Origin: an uncultured Verrucomicrobiota bacterium
Lineage (GTDB): Bacteria; Verrucomicrobiota; Verrucomicrobiia; Limisphaerales; UBA9464
Length of the DNA: 46,334 nt
Reading direction: 5' to 3'
Assembly: GCA_903896505.1 (NCBI GenBank)
Contig: CAITXU010000049.1
Coordinates: forward strand, 1 to 46,334
The first letter of the stretch is position 1; each line of letters starts with the position of its first letter. The notes below the pieces were generated by a model. It did no database searches and was not told where the DNA came from. It saw only the letters and a program-made list of their open reading frames with translations. Both the position numbers and the translations under genes were made by a program. This document shows, in pieces, positions 16,770 to 25,898 of this stretch.

Positions 16770-19700
16770 CTAGCTGCACCCGAGGCTTTCACCGCAGTTC
16801 ATGCATTTATAGCATGCACCATTACGCACCGTGATATGACCGCATTTCGGGCAGCTGGGAGCATCCCCTTGGTTGACAAAGGTGCTGGTCAGCAGGTCCC
16901 GATGACCGTTGACCGATACCGATCGGGATTCCGAACGAATCACCGAACCGGTCACCGCGGCAACTGCAAGGTCGACGACGGGACGATTGACGGTTCGCTT
17001 CTCTTCCTCGTCCAATTCTGGCAAGGGCAGCTCGGCTTGCGCAACCTTGGGTGAATTGGCTTCCCGGAAGCCATGGATAAACTGGCAGGCCATCCAGCGG
17101 AAGACATAGTCAATGACCGACGAGGCCTTGCGGATGTCCGGATTACGAGTGAAGCCGCTGGGCTCGAATCGCTGGTAGGCAAACTTGTTCACCAAGCCTT
17201 CGAGCGGCACGCCATATTGAAGGGCGAGACTGGTCAATGCGCCAATTGTGTCCATAAGACCGCCAATGGTGCTGCCTTCCTTGGCCATGGTGACAAACAG
17301 TTCGCCGGGCTGCCCATTTTCGAACATCCCCACAGTCATGTAGCCTTCGTGACCGGCGATTTCGAACTTATGGTTGATGGCCGGGCGGGTATCCGGCAAC
17401 CGACGTCGCTGCGGTTGCGATGTCAACTGGGTGAGACGTGCGACTTCGGATTCCAATTCCGCCAACCGGGCTTCCAGAGTGACCGTACGTTCGGCCGCCG
17501 TTTCCCCTCCGCTCTGCCCTTCCTTCGTCTTCTTGGTGTTGAGCGGTTGGGAGCGCTTGGAGCCGTCGCGATAGATAGCGACACATTTGAGACCCATGCG
17601 CCATGCCTGGGCGTAGGCATCGCGGATATCGGCGGTCGTGGCTTCGTGGGGGAGATTGACCGTCTTGGAGATGGCACCGGAGATAAACGGTTGGGCGGCC
17701 GCCATCATTCCCAGGTGAGCCATGTAGCCAATGCTGCGCTGGCCGCGGTGCGCCTTGAAGGCGCAATCAAAAACGGCCAGGTGCTCGGGCTTGAGGCCGC
17801 TGGCGAGGCGGTCGCCCGCCTTGGCCGTACCAGCCTTCACCGCCGGATCATCCGCCACCAATTGGACATCCTCAATGGTGTCGAACTTCTCGATGTGGGC
17901 GACGATCTGGGTGACCTGAGCGTCCGAATATCCCAGCCTCCGCAGGGCTTCAGGAACCGTCCGGTTGACAATCTTCAACATCCCGCCGCCGGCCAACAGC
18001 TTGTACTTCACAAGAGCAATATCCGGCTCCACGCCGGTGGTATCGCAATCCATCAGGAAGGCAATGGTGCCGGTCGGAGCCAGCACGGTGACCTGGGCGT
18101 TGCGATAGCCCATCTGCCGGCCCTTGGCCAGGGCTCGATCCCAACAGGCCCGGGCTTCATCCTTGAGAAAGGCGAAATCACGCGACGCCGTGATGGTTTC
18201 GACCGCCTCACGGTGCAACTGGATGACACCAAGGGTCGATTCGACATTGTCCGGGCGTGGGGGATTGGGGACGCCATTGCAGCGGGCGTCATGATAGCCG
18301 GGAAAAGCACCCATGATGGCGGCCAGCTCGGCGCTTTGTTCGTAGGCATGCCCGGTCATCACGGCCGTGATGGCTCCGGCCAATGCCCTGCCCTCGTTGG
18401 AGTCATACGGAAGACCGTAGCTCATGATCAACGAACCCAGATTGGCGTAACCCAGACCGAGGGTGCGGAAAATATGGGAGTTTTCGGCAATCGCCTTGGT
18501 TGGATAGCAGGCATTATCGACCAGAATTTCCTGGGCGGTTATGTAGATTCGGACTGCCGCCTTGAACCGCTCGATGTCAAACACACCATCGGCCCGCTTG
18601 AACTTCATCAGATTGAGCGAAGCCAAGTTGCAGGCGGTGTTGTTGAGGAACACGTATTCGGAACACGGATTCGTCGAATGGATGGCTTCGGTCCCTTTGC
18701 AGGTGTGCCATTTTTGAATGGCCCCATCATACTGAAGACCGGGGTCGCCACAGACCCACGTGCCTTCGGCAATCAGGTCGAGCAGTTTGGACGCCTCTTT
18801 CTTTTCCAGCGGTTCACCGGTGGTGACCGACCGGGTCCACCATTCGGCACCGGACAGGGCAGCGGTCATAAAGGGGTCCGAGACACGCACCGACAAATTC
18901 TCGTTCTGATACATGACCGAGCCATAGGCCTCGCCATTGAACGAGCCGTCATACCCCTGTTCGATCAGCGCCCATGCCTTCTTCTCCTCCCTCATTTTGG
19001 CGGAGATGAAGTCCTCAATGTCGCCATGCCAGTCGCGGATGGTGTTCATCTTGGCCGCGCGGCGGGTCTTGCCGCCGGACTTGACCACATTTGCCACTTG
19101 GTCGTACACCCGGAGGAAGCTCATGGGACCGCTCGGCTTTCCACCGCCGGAGAGCTTTTCCTTGGCGCTGCGAATGGGAGTCAGGTCCGTGCCGGTCCCG
19201 GAACCGAATTTGAACAGCATCGCCTCGCTGTACGCGAGCTGCATGATGCTTTCCATGTTGTCGTCCACCGACTGAATGAAGCACGCGCTGCACTGCGGGT
19301 ATTCGTACTGGGTGGAGGCCCGTTCCGCTTCACCGGTCTTCCGGTTGTAAAACCAGTTTCCCTTCTCGCTGTTCTTGCCGACACCGTATTCATGATACAG
19401 CCCGACATTGAACCAGACGGGGGAATTGAAGGCACCGAATTGGTTGACGCAAAGCCAGGTCAGCTCTTCGTAAAACACTTCGCCTTCGGCGGCTGAGAAA
19501 TAGCCATCCTTGATGCCCCAATCAGCAATCGTCCGGGTGACGCGATGAATGAGCTGGCGCACCGAGAATTCCCGCTCTTTTTTCTGGGGATCACCGTAAA
19601 AGTATTTGGAACAAACAACCTTGGTGGCCAGTTGCGACCAATGCTTGGGCACTTCGACGCCGACCTGCTGAAAGACCACCTTTCCGGAGTCGTCGGTGAT

Positions 19701-19898
19701 TTCAGCGGTCCGTTTCTCCCACTCAATCTGGTCAAACGGCTTGACCCGGGCATCGCTGAAGATGCGACCAAAGGAAAGAGTGGCGGGCTTGGAACGAGCC
19801 GTGGCTTTGGAACGGCGGGAGGCGGTCGCGAGTTGGGCAGACCGACGTGCGGGCTTCACCGGAACAGGCGACACGATTGGGGTGGGGGCGTCAATCAT
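16770..19898 (-). CDS. nrdJ: Adenosylcobalamin-dependent (class II) ribonucleotide reductase
   Basis: 1042 residues from ATG 19898. It reduces ribonucleotides to deoxyribonucleotides for DNA synthesis, using adenosylcobalamin to make the thiyl radical, so it works with or without oxygen. Hallmarks: SSxxCF-type substrate-site Cys (QCSACFIQS about 202-209), the radical-site motif NPCSEY with Cys412 and Glu414, ACNLASLNL with the partner Cys423, LAPTGTIAFLMDCDTTGVEPD, and a C-terminal zinc-ribbon-like tail (CPKCGHITVRNGACYKCMNCGESLGC) carrying the reducing cysteines. The basic, Ala/Ser-rich first ~45 residues are an extension outside the catalytic domain. No nrdAB or nrdDG genes are in view. A possible NrdR box lies upstream; no B12 riboswitch box was seen. 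Confidence 0.95.
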   Translation of the reverse strand: MIDAPTPIVSPVPVKPARRSAQLATASRRSKATARSKPATLSFGRIFSDARVKPFDQIEWEKRTAEITDDSGKVVFQQVGVEVPKHWSQLATKVVCSKYFYGDPQKKEREFSVRQLIHRVTRTIADWGIKDGYFSAAEGEVFYEELTWLCVNQFGAFNSPVWFNVGLYHEYGVGKNSEKGNWFYNRKTGEAERASTQYEYPQCSACFIQSVDDNMESIMQLAYSEAMLFKFGSGTGTDLTPIRSAKEKLSGGGKPSGPMSFLRVYDQVANVVKSGGKTRRAAKMNTIRDWHGDIEDFISAKMREEKKAWALIEQGYDGSFNGEAYGSVMYQNENLSVRVSDPFMTAALSGAEWWTRSVTTGEPLEKKEASKLLDLIAEGTWVCGDPGLQYDGAIQKWHTCKGTEAIHSTNPCSEYVFLNNTACNLASLNLMKFKRADGVFDIERFKAAVRIYITAQEILVDNACYPTKAIAENSHIFRTLGLGYANLGSLIMSYGLPYDSNEGRALAGAITAVMTGHAYEQSAELAAIMGAFPGYHDARCNGVPNPPRPDNVESTLGVIQLHREAVETITASRDFAFLKDEARACWDRALAKGRQMGYRNAQVTVLAPTGTIAFLMDCDTTGVEPDIALVKYKLLAGGGMLKIVNRTVPEALRRLGYSDAQVTQIVAHIEKFDTIEDVQLVADDPAVKAGTAKAGDRLASGLKPEHLAVFDCAFKAHRGQRSIGYMAHLGMMAAAQPFISGAISKTVNLPHEATTADIRDAYAQAWRMGLKCVAIYRDGSKRSQPLNTKKTKEGQSGGETAAERTVTLEARLAELESEVARLTQLTSQPQRRRLPDTRPAINHKFEIAGHEGYMTVGMFENGQPGELFVTMAKEGSTIGGLMDTIGALTSLALQYGVPLEGLVNKFAYQRFEPSGFTRNPDIRKASSVIDYVFRWMACQFIHGFREANSPKVAQAELPLPELDEEEKRTVNRPVVDLAVAAVTGSVIRSESRSVSVNGHRDLLTSTFVNQGDAPSCPKCGHITVRNGACYKCMNCGESLGCS

Positions 19899-20221
19899 GG
19901 CGGATAAAAATTTTGGACAACGGCAAACTCATTTGGCTGACTCAGATCACTTTTCGGTTCACTTTGGGGACGTTGATTACCTGGCAACGAGACCACCAAA
20001 CGAGGGAAAAACAGCTTGGAGTGAACGAACCCGGGACCTCCGGACTCTACACACCTAATTGTGCTTCAAATCGATAGTACCCCTACCGGTAGTGTCATCA
20101 AGCGGATTCCTGCAGAATGCAGGTGAATTTATTGCAAAAAATTTGGACGCCATCCGTCCGAGAAAATCGGCGGAAGGAGGTCTGACTCACGGACGTTGCA
20201 GCGGGACAACCACTTAGCCGT
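19899..20221. other. Upstream region of the ribonucleotide reductase gene
   Basis: About 320 bp without a gene. It contains a possible NrdR box (20049-20064) and a small perfect hairpin CCTGCA-GAA-TGCAGG (20109-20123). I looked for a cobalamin riboswitch (conserved GCCACTG-type B12 box) and found none. Confidence 0.4.
20049..20064 (-). promoter_or_regulatory. Possible NrdR box
   Basis: ACACACCTAATTGTGC has the 16-bp layout of NrdR repressor sites: ACAC arm, eight mostly A/T central bases, and a GTGT-like arm with one mismatch. It lies about 150 bp before the ribonucleotide reductase start. NrdR sites normally come in pairs one to three helix turns apart and a second one was not found, so this is tentative. 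Confidence 0.3.
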
Positions 20222-21751
20222 TTAGCCTCGTCGGTGGACGGCATCACGACGAGGAGGTGGAGGGGAAGGTCGGCTCCAGACAGCGGGTACCCCCAGCATG
20301 CCCGTTCGGCCCACGGGCCGGAGCCAGACCTCGTCAGGAATTCCCCGGGAGGGTGGAAAATCCAATTCCCAACGGCGGGAGGTTGGGGACAAGAGAACGA
20401 CGTTCCATTGGTCGCCGTACCGGTACTGAAGAACCCAACGGGAGACGGCTTCTCCCCCGGACGAACGCCATTTCAGGTCCAAGCCCTTGCCACCGCGCAG
20501 GGTGGAAACGCCCAGGGAGGGAGCTGGAGGGCGTTCCTGTCCGAGCCAGGGGGTTTCGGGGACCAGTGCGGCCTCACGAAACAGGTCGTTGGCCAATTCA
20601 TTGGCAATACCTCCCAGATTGTTCTTGAGGCTGGAGGCATTCCAGAAAAGGGCTCCATGGGTGGCGGGCTGAGTGCGACGGAGGCGAACCTGTCGGGAAA
20701 CATCCGTGGCAGGGCGGTCCTTGCCGATATTGGCCGACGCGAGGCCACTGATCATCAGGCGTTGCTGGGCATTTTCGGTGGCCCACCATTCCAGCAGCTT
20801 GGAATAGTCCTGCTCGCGTCGTCCCGTGGGCCAGTAGAGTTGGGGGGCGAAGTAATCGGCCCAACCCAATCGCAACCATCGGCGGGAGTCGGCAAACAAG
20901 GTGGCATAGGAATCGAGCCCTTTGATGCCGATGGGGTACATGGGCCGCCAGATCCCGAACGGACTGATACCAAATTTCAGCCACGGTTTGAGCAGGTGAA
21001 GCCGGTCATTGAGCTGTTGAACAAACTGATTGACGGAATCCCGCCGCCAGTCCTCCCGTTCAAGACGGCCACCGCGGTCGCGGTAAGCCTTGAAACTGGC
21101 GTCGTCGTTAAAGGTGGCCGGGGTCGAGGTTCCAGGCACCACTTCAGGATAGGGATAAAAATAGTCGTCGATGTGAATGCCGTCGACGTCATAGCGACGG
21201 GCGACATCCAGGATGACCCGGAGAGAATACTCACGGACCTCGGGATTTCCCGGGTCCAGCCAAAGGTAGCGCCCGAAGCGGCGCAGCCATTCCGGGTGGG
21301 CGATGGAAACGTGTGTGGAACACGGGGGGGAAACCGACTGATGATATCGAGCCCTGAAGGGATTGAACCAGGCGTGGAGCTCCAGACCCCGGGCATGCGC
21401 CTCAGCCACGGCGAATTGGAGGGGGTCCCAAGCTGGCTTTGGGACCTGGCCCATCCGACCGGTCAGGTATTCACTCCAAGGTTCAAATGGAGAGTTATAG
21501 AGGGCATCGCAGGCCGTGCGGACCTGGAAGACAACGACGTTGAATCGAAGCCGGGCGGCGCAGTCGAGCAATTGGCGGAGTTCCTCCTGTTGTTGGGCGA
21601 CGGGGAGCCCGGGCTTGCTCGGCCAATCGACATTGCCCACGGTGGCGATCCACATCCCGCGGAATTCACGGGCGACCGGGGGTGGTGCTGTGGCACCCCA
21701 CACGCTCAGACCCAGCATCCAAGCCAGGCCCCACCCCAGAAGGCTCCTCAT
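20222..21751 (-). CDS. Family-10-like glycosyl hydrolase (GHL10), exported
   Basis: 509 residues from ATG 21751, with a signal peptide (MRSLLGWGLAWMLGLSVWGA). The catalytic TIM-barrel region follows with signatures of the GHL10/DUF187 family: EFRGMWIATVGNVDWPS, RFNVVVFQVRTACDALY, HAWFNPFRARY, YDVDGIHIDDYFYPYP (carboxylates at the strand ends) and WLKFGISPFGIWRP. Family members are thought to act on cell-wall or exopolysaccharide glycans; the substrate here is unknown. A C-terminal segment (about 400-500) looks like a beta-sandwich (SRWVLQYRYGDQWNVV). It is divergent from the metallo-hydrolase gene. Confidence 0.9.
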   Translation of the reverse strand: MRSLLGWGLAWMLGLSVWGATAPPPVAREFRGMWIATVGNVDWPSKPGLPVAQQQEELRQLLDCAARLRFNVVVFQVRTACDALYNSPFEPWSEYLTGRMGQVPKPAWDPLQFAVAEAHARGLELHAWFNPFRARYHQSVSPPCSTHVSIAHPEWLRRFGRYLWLDPGNPEVREYSLRVILDVARRYDVDGIHIDDYFYPYPEVVPGTSTPATFNDDASFKAYRDRGGRLEREDWRRDSVNQFVQQLNDRLHLLKPWLKFGISPFGIWRPMYPIGIKGLDSYATLFADSRRWLRLGWADYFAPQLYWPTGRREQDYSKLLEWWATENAQQRLMISGLASANIGKDRPATDVSRQVRLRRTQPATHGALFWNASSLKNNLGGIANELANDLFREAALVPETPWLGQERPPAPSLGVSTLRGGKGLDLKWRSSGGEAVSRWVLQYRYGDQWNVVLLSPTSRRWELDFPPSRGIPDEVWLRPVGRTGMLGVPAVWSRPSPPPPRRDAVHRRG

Positions 21752-21878
21752 TTTGATAATGAAAGCATCTTGGCGATGGAAAGGAGTGGGATCAAGGCCG
21801 GGGGATGGGCAAAACGTTTGTTTGTTTGATTACCGATGGAAGTTCCAACCTGGAAAGAACTATGCCAACCATAGCGCT

Positions 21879-23315
21879 GTGCGAATCACAAACCTGAATC
21901 CGGATGCGGATATCGGCGCCAGTTCCTGGCTTGTCGAAATGGAGGGACGGAGTCTTCTGCTGGATGCCGGCACCCATCCCCGGCGCGAGGCTGCGGAAAG
22001 CCTGCCGCTGTTCGAGGCTGCGGCCCATCTGGATATTGAAGCGGTGTCCGTGTCCCATTGCCACCTGGACCACGTGGGGGGACTGCCGGTGGCTCTCAAA
22101 CGATTTCCCCATTCCCGGGTTTTCATGACCGACCTGAGCTATTTTCTGGTCGAGCGGGTGCTGCACAATTCGGTGAATGTCATGACCCGGCAGCGGGATG
22201 AGCGGGGAATCAAGGGTTATCCCCTCTATACCCATGAGGAAGTGGACGATTTTGCAGCAGTCTTTGACGGGCTCGGTTACCGGCGGGAGGTCGAATGGGC
22301 TCGCCCGAATCGGGGGCGGAAGAGCGGAGGTCCCTATACCTTGGAGTTTCACGATGCGGGTCACACCATGGGTTCTGCTGGAACATTGGTGAAAGCGGGA
22401 AGGCGCTCGCTGTTTTTTTCCGGAGACGTCTGCTTTCACGACCAGACCCTGTTGCGGGCGGCGCAATTCAACGGCATCAAAGCAGAGGCGCTTATTGTCG
22501 AGACCACACGTGGAGCCCAACCAACGCCCAGGGGCTTTTCCCGGGCAGCGGAGGTCAAGCGTCTGGCTTCCGCCATTCATGCGGTTCAGGCCCGAAAAGG
22601 GGGCGTCCTGATACCCGCTTTTGCCCTGGGACGAACCCAGGAAATGCTGGCAGCGATCGCCCTGATGATGCGGGCGGGCCAGGTGCGGCGTCAACCGGTG
22701 TACATCGGAGGATTGGGCCGGGTATTCACGGAAATCTACGATCTCCAGTCCAAAAGAACCCACCGCCACCATCCGGACTTGAAGCTCATCCGGGAGTTGA
22801 ATCTGGTGGTGGTCTCCGCCGACGAGATTCGAAACATGCCATTGAATGGACGGCTGTTTGTTTTGACCTCCGGCATGGTGGTCGAGAATACCGCAGCGTA
22901 CGAGGTGGCCCTCCGGATGTTGGAGGACCCGCGGCATGGCATCTTTTTTGTCGGTTACAGTGATCCGGCCGCACCGGGCGGACGTCTCCGGGCTGCCGGA
23001 ACGGGTGGTCAATGCCGTCTGGGCGAGGATGGACGGGTCTATCCGGTGCGCTGTGAAGTGGACTCCTACGACCTCACCGCTCATGCCCAACGGCAGTCCA
23101 CGCTTGCCTGGATCGGTAAAGTAAATCCCCGAACCGTCATTTTGGCCCACGGAGATGCGGCAGCGAGGGAGTGGTTCACCACCGAATTGAAGAGGCGACA
23201 TCCCCGCATGACCGTGGTCGCACCCGGGCCGGGCGAGAGCGTGGAAATACCGGCGGGGACTCGGACGATTTCCACTGGAACCCGTCCAGCACCCCCGAAA
23301 CCACCTGCGCCGTAA
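21879..23315 (+). CDS. MBL-fold beta-CASP metallo-hydrolase (RNA-processing exonuclease type)
   Basis: About 478 residues from GTG 21879. The frame is open further upstream, with ATG 21762 inside the divergent gene's promoter region, but conservation begins at VRITNLNPDADIGASSWLVEMEG, as in relatives that start at that Arg-Ile-Thr-Asn-Leu. Metal ligands: HCHLDHVGG (motif 2), DAGHTMGSAGT (motif 3) and FFSGDVCF (motif 4). A beta-CASP insert (FALGRTQEMLAAIALMM, MVVENTAAYEVALRML) and the terminal ILAHGDAAAREWF motif follow, which together mark RNA-specific beta-CASP nucleases (CPSF73/RNase J relatives). The protein likely degrades or trims RNA in the cytoplasm. Start choice is uncertain. Confidence 0.85.
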   Translation: MRITNLNPDADIGASSWLVEMEGRSLLLDAGTHPRREAAESLPLFEAAAHLDIEAVSVSHCHLDHVGGLPVALKRFPHSRVFMTDLSYFLVERVLHNSVNVMTRQRDERGIKGYPLYTHEEVDDFAAVFDGLGYRREVEWARPNRGRKSGGPYTLEFHDAGHTMGSAGTLVKAGRRSLFFSGDVCFHDQTLLRAAQFNGIKAEALIVETTRGAQPTPRGFSRAAEVKRLASAIHAVQARKGGVLIPAFALGRTQEMLAAIALMMRAGQVRRQPVYIGGLGRVFTEIYDLQSKRTHRHHPDLKLIRELNLVVVSADEIRNMPLNGRLFVLTSGMVVENTAAYEVALRMLEDPRHGIFFVGYSDPAAPGGRLRAAGTGGQCRLGEDGRVYPVRCEVDSYDLTAHAQRQSTLAWIGKVNPRTVILAHGDAAAREWFTTELKRRHPRMTVVAPGPGESVEIPAGTRTISTGTRPAPPKPPAP

Positions 23316-23399
23316 GCCCCGGCACCGGTAAAAACTTGTTGTCAACCAGCCCCGGGCATCCTAACTATCGGCTTCGTCGCGCCATTTTGGTGCCGGGGC
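23316..23399. promoter_or_regulatory. Inverted repeat enclosing a possible promoter of the porin gene
   Basis: GCCCCGGCACC (23316-23326) and GGTGCCGGGGC (23389-23399) are perfect 11-bp inverted copies 62 bp apart, starting right after the stop codon of the metallo-hydrolase gene. Between them lies TTGTCA (23339) followed after 17 bp by TAACTA (23362), a weak sigma-70-like pair. The repeat may form a long-looped terminator or an operator for the porin. Confidence 0.35.
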
Positions 23400-23472
23400 A
23401 AACGGTTTATTGTCCCGTAGACTGATTACTGAGAACAACAACACACACGGTAGCAACTCAAGAGGAACTGCA

Positions 23473-24702
23473 ATGAAGGTCAACAAATGGACAGTCGCAT
23501 TGGCGGCCACCGGCGTGGTCGGCTATGCCGCCCAAGCGGAAGAAAAATCGTCACCGGTCAACACCCTGTTGCCCTCGACAACCCTGAGCGGATACGTCGA
23601 TACCTCGGCTAACTGGGACATCGGCAATAACAAGACCCAAGCCACCCGTTTCGCCAACTCCGGCGCTGATCGCCAGGGCGGTTTCAACGTCAACGCGGTC
23701 AAGATCGCTCTCGAGAAGCCTCTCGAAGAGGGAGTTTGGGCTGCTGGTTACAAGGTTGAATCGGTGTTCGGTTCCGACGCCGCGGCCCTCCCAGGTCGTT
23801 TCAGCTCCACCGACTCCACCGTCGCCGGTGCCATCAAGCAGGCTTATGTCGCTCTCCGCGCTCCGGTCGGCAATGGACTCGATTTCAAGATCGGTCAGTT
23901 CGACCCGATCATTGGTTACGAAGTTTTCGACAGCTACGCCAACCCCAACTTCAGCCGCTCCTTCGGGTTCGCTCTGGAGCCCCTCAGCCACACCGGCATC
24001 CTGGCCACCTATCAGTTCAGTGACACCGTCGGCGTTGCCGGTGGTATCGCCGATACTCATTTCGGTGGGTTGAACACCAAGACGGTCAACCGCACCATCA
24101 AGACCTACATGGGCGGCCTGACCTTGAAGGCTCCCGAGAGCCTCGGATGGCTGGCTGGTTCCTCCCTGTATGCCGGTGTGGTTTACGGAGCTGACTCTGC
24201 GGCGACCGCCGCTGCCACCAGCACTCCGACGAAGCCGATTGAAACGACCAAGCGTCCGGTCAATCTGTATGCCGGTGCCTCCCTCTCCTCCCCTTGGAAG
24301 GCGATCACCTGGGGTCTTAGCTACGACTACCTGTTCAATCCCTACAACACCGACTTCAGCCGCACCGGGTTTCCGGCTAGCGTTCTCCGCAGCAATCTGA
24401 GCTCCTATGCGGACGCCACCGCGGTGTACGTCTCCTGGCAGGCGCAAGAGAAGTTGAAGCTTAACTTCCGCGGCGAATATGCCACCTCCTCCGGCGGCGT
24501 GTTCATCCCGACGGCCAATGGCTTCGCCAATGACGAGAAGCTCGTCGGTGGTACCGTCACGGCCGACTACTCCCTCTGGGCCAACGTCATCACCCGACTG
24601 GAAGTTCGCTGGGACCATGTTGCCGGCGGTTCCTACACCACGCCGTTCAACAACAATCGTAACGACATCTCCGTCGCTGCGAACGTGATCTACAAGTTCT
24701 AA
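23473..24702 (+). CDS. Outer-membrane beta-barrel porin (OmpL/BBP2-like)
   Basis: 409 residues from ATG 23473, with AGAGGAA at a good distance upstream; earlier in-frame starts precede the signal peptide. The signal peptide (KVNKWTVALAATGVVGYAAQA) is followed by LSGYVDTSANWDI, then alternating hydrophobic strands (GFNVNAVKIALEKPL, LDFKIGQFDPIIGYEVFDS, FSRSFGFALEPLSHTGILATYQFSD) up to a C-terminal strand ending in Phe (ISVAANVIYKF), the signal for BAM-dependent insertion. This matches the putative beta-barrel porin-2 (OmpL-like) family. Codon use is strikingly C-ending and uniform compared with neighbours, and a strong terminator follows, as expected of a very highly expressed surface protein. 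It presumably passes small solutes. Confidence 0.85.
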   Translation: MKVNKWTVALAATGVVGYAAQAEEKSSPVNTLLPSTTLSGYVDTSANWDIGNNKTQATRFANSGADRQGGFNVNAVKIALEKPLEEGVWAAGYKVESVFGSDAAALPGRFSSTDSTVAGAIKQAYVALRAPVGNGLDFKIGQFDPIIGYEVFDSYANPNFSRSFGFALEPLSHTGILATYQFSDTVGVAGGIADTHFGGLNTKTVNRTIKTYMGGLTLKAPESLGWLAGSSLYAGVVYGADSAATAAATSTPTKPIETTKRPVNLYAGASLSSPWKAITWGLSYDYLFNPYNTDFSRTGFPASVLRSNLSSYADATAVYVSWQAQEKLKLNFRGEYATSSGGVFIPTANGFANDEKLVGGTVTADYSLWANVITRLEVRWDHVAGGSYTTPFNNNRNDISVAANVIYKF

Positions 24703-24718
24703 TTCCTGGATTTTCCAG

Positions 24719-24750
24719 CAACCCTCCCGGTGTTCCGGGAGGGTTTTTTA
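24719..24750 (+). terminator. Rho-independent terminator of the porin gene
   Basis: ACCCTCCCGG (24721-24730) and CCGGGAGGGT (24735-24744) form a perfect 10-bp GC-rich stem with a TGTT loop, followed by a T run (24745-24749). It lies about 18 bp after the porin stop codon. This is the clearest terminator in the window. Confidence 0.92.
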
Positions 24751-24815
24751 TTGTCGGGAGTGTGCGATAGATTTCCCGATGCCCGACTGCCCTGTCGCCC
24801 GGCCCTCCACAGACC

Positions 24816-25898
24816 ATGCTCAGTTCCCTTCTGGAGGAATACCTTGTTCATCTGCGCCATGAACGGGGACGGGCTCTTCATACCCAAAAGACTTACGCCC
24901 ACCTTTTGGAACGATTTGCAGCGTGGGCGGAGCGTCGGGGACGCACCGCCTGGCCCCAAATCACCACGTCCGATTTGATGGACTTTCTTGAGGTTCAACG
25001 CAACGAATGGACCGCGCTTGGACGTCCTCCGCAGCAACCCACCATTTACGCTAGCGAAGTGGGCGGCACCCCGGCGAACGCACCGCGAAAGCGCGGTACT
25101 GCCAGCCTTTATTTGCAGGTGGCCGCGTTGCGCGGTTTTTTCCGCTTCGCTGAAGATGAGGGTTGGGTGACCGAAAACCCTGCCCTCCACCTCAGCCTGC
25201 CACGACGTTGGCAACGGGTACCCAAGGCCCTGTCTGAAGTGGAAATGGCCCGATTGCTGGAACCACCGGCGAATTCCGCCGAGGCTGCGGACCTGTGCGA
25301 CCATGCCATTCTGGAACTGGCCTATGCGAGTGGTCTGCGCCTGGCCGAACTCCGCGATATCCGGCTGGAACAACTCCATCTCGATGCCGGGTTCGTGACG
25401 GTCATTGGAAAAGGAAACAAGGAGCGGGTGGTTCCCGTGGGACGACTGGCCGTCACCGCGATTCAACGATATCTGAAAGAAGCCAGACCTCGGCTGGTCA
25501 CACCCAAATCGCCCGCGACTGTCTTTTTAACCCGGCGCGGGACGCCCTTTGCTTCCGTCACGCTCTGGCTGCGAATCAAGCAGCGGGTGCGGCGTTGCGG
25601 GATTGAACGTCCCATGACCCCGCACATGCTTCGCCATAGCTTCGCCACCCATTTGCTCCAACATGGGGCGGACCTTCGGGTCATTCAGGAATTGCTGGGG
25701 CATTCCAGCATCAGCACCACGGAAGTCTACACCCACGTGAGTCAGCAGCACCTCCGCGACACCCATGATCAGTTTCATCCCCGGGCGACCCGGCGGCAGG
25801 CCGCTCCAGTTGGAGGGGGCAAAAACGATACCCCGGGAGAAAGCCCTGCGTCCGCTACCCCGCCCAATGCTCCGCCCCCCAAGGGCGAACCCGTTTAG
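24816..25898 (+). CDS. Tyrosine recombinase, XerC/XerD type
   Basis: 360 residues from ATG 24816. It cuts and rejoins DNA through a covalent phosphotyrosine. The N-terminal SAM-like core-binding domain (1-150) carries an extra ~25-residue insert (GRPPQQPTIYASEVGGTPAN). The catalytic domain has all residues: Arg in YASGLRLAEL, Lys in GKGNKERVVPV, HMLRHSFATHLL, LGHSSISTTEVY with its His, and the nucleophile Tyr in EVYTHV. A Pro-rich C-terminal tail (about 35 residues) is longer than in E. coli XerD. With its general Xer features and no adjacent phage genes it may be the chromosome-dimer resolvase, but an integrase role is not excluded. Its stop overlaps the convergent gene's stop (TTAG). Confidence 0.9.
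   Translation: MLSSLLEEYLVHLRHERGRALHTQKTYAHLLERFAAWAERRGRTAWPQITTSDLMDFLEVQRNEWTALGRPPQQPTIYASEVGGTPANAPRKRGTASLYLQVAALRGFFRFAEDEGWVTENPALHLSLPRRWQRVPKALSEVEMARLLEPPANSAEAADLCDHAILELAYASGLRLAELRDIRLEQLHLDAGFVTVIGKGNKERVVPVGRLAVTAIQRYLKEARPRLVTPKSPATVFLTRRGTPFASVTLWLRIKQRVRRCGIERPMTPHMLRHSFATHLLQHGADLRVIQELLGHSSISTTEVYTHVSQQHLRDTHDQFHPRATRRQAAPVGGGKNDTPGESPASATPPNAPPPKGEPV

Noticed and set aside
17073..19496. 807-codon open frame opposite the ribonucleotide reductase gene
   Set aside because: It mirrors a well-conserved nrdJ; long antisense frames are expected in GC-rich genes and the translation has no recognisable domain.
19980..20060. Possible tRNA-like segment (CCCGGGTTCG on the minus strand)
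   Set aside because: No acceptor stem, anticodon arm or CCA can be built around it.
19899..20221. Cobalamin riboswitch before the B12-dependent enzyme
   Set aside because: No B12 box or the typical conserved stem elements were found on the minus strand.
21792..23345. 517-codon minus-strand frame over the metallo-hydrolase gene
   Set aside because: The plus strand encodes all beta-CASP motifs; the reverse translation is Arg/Gly/Pro-rich noise.
23551..24618. 355-codon minus-strand frame inside the porin gene
   Set aside because: Caused by the skewed codon use of the porin; low-complexity Gly/Val/Glu translation.
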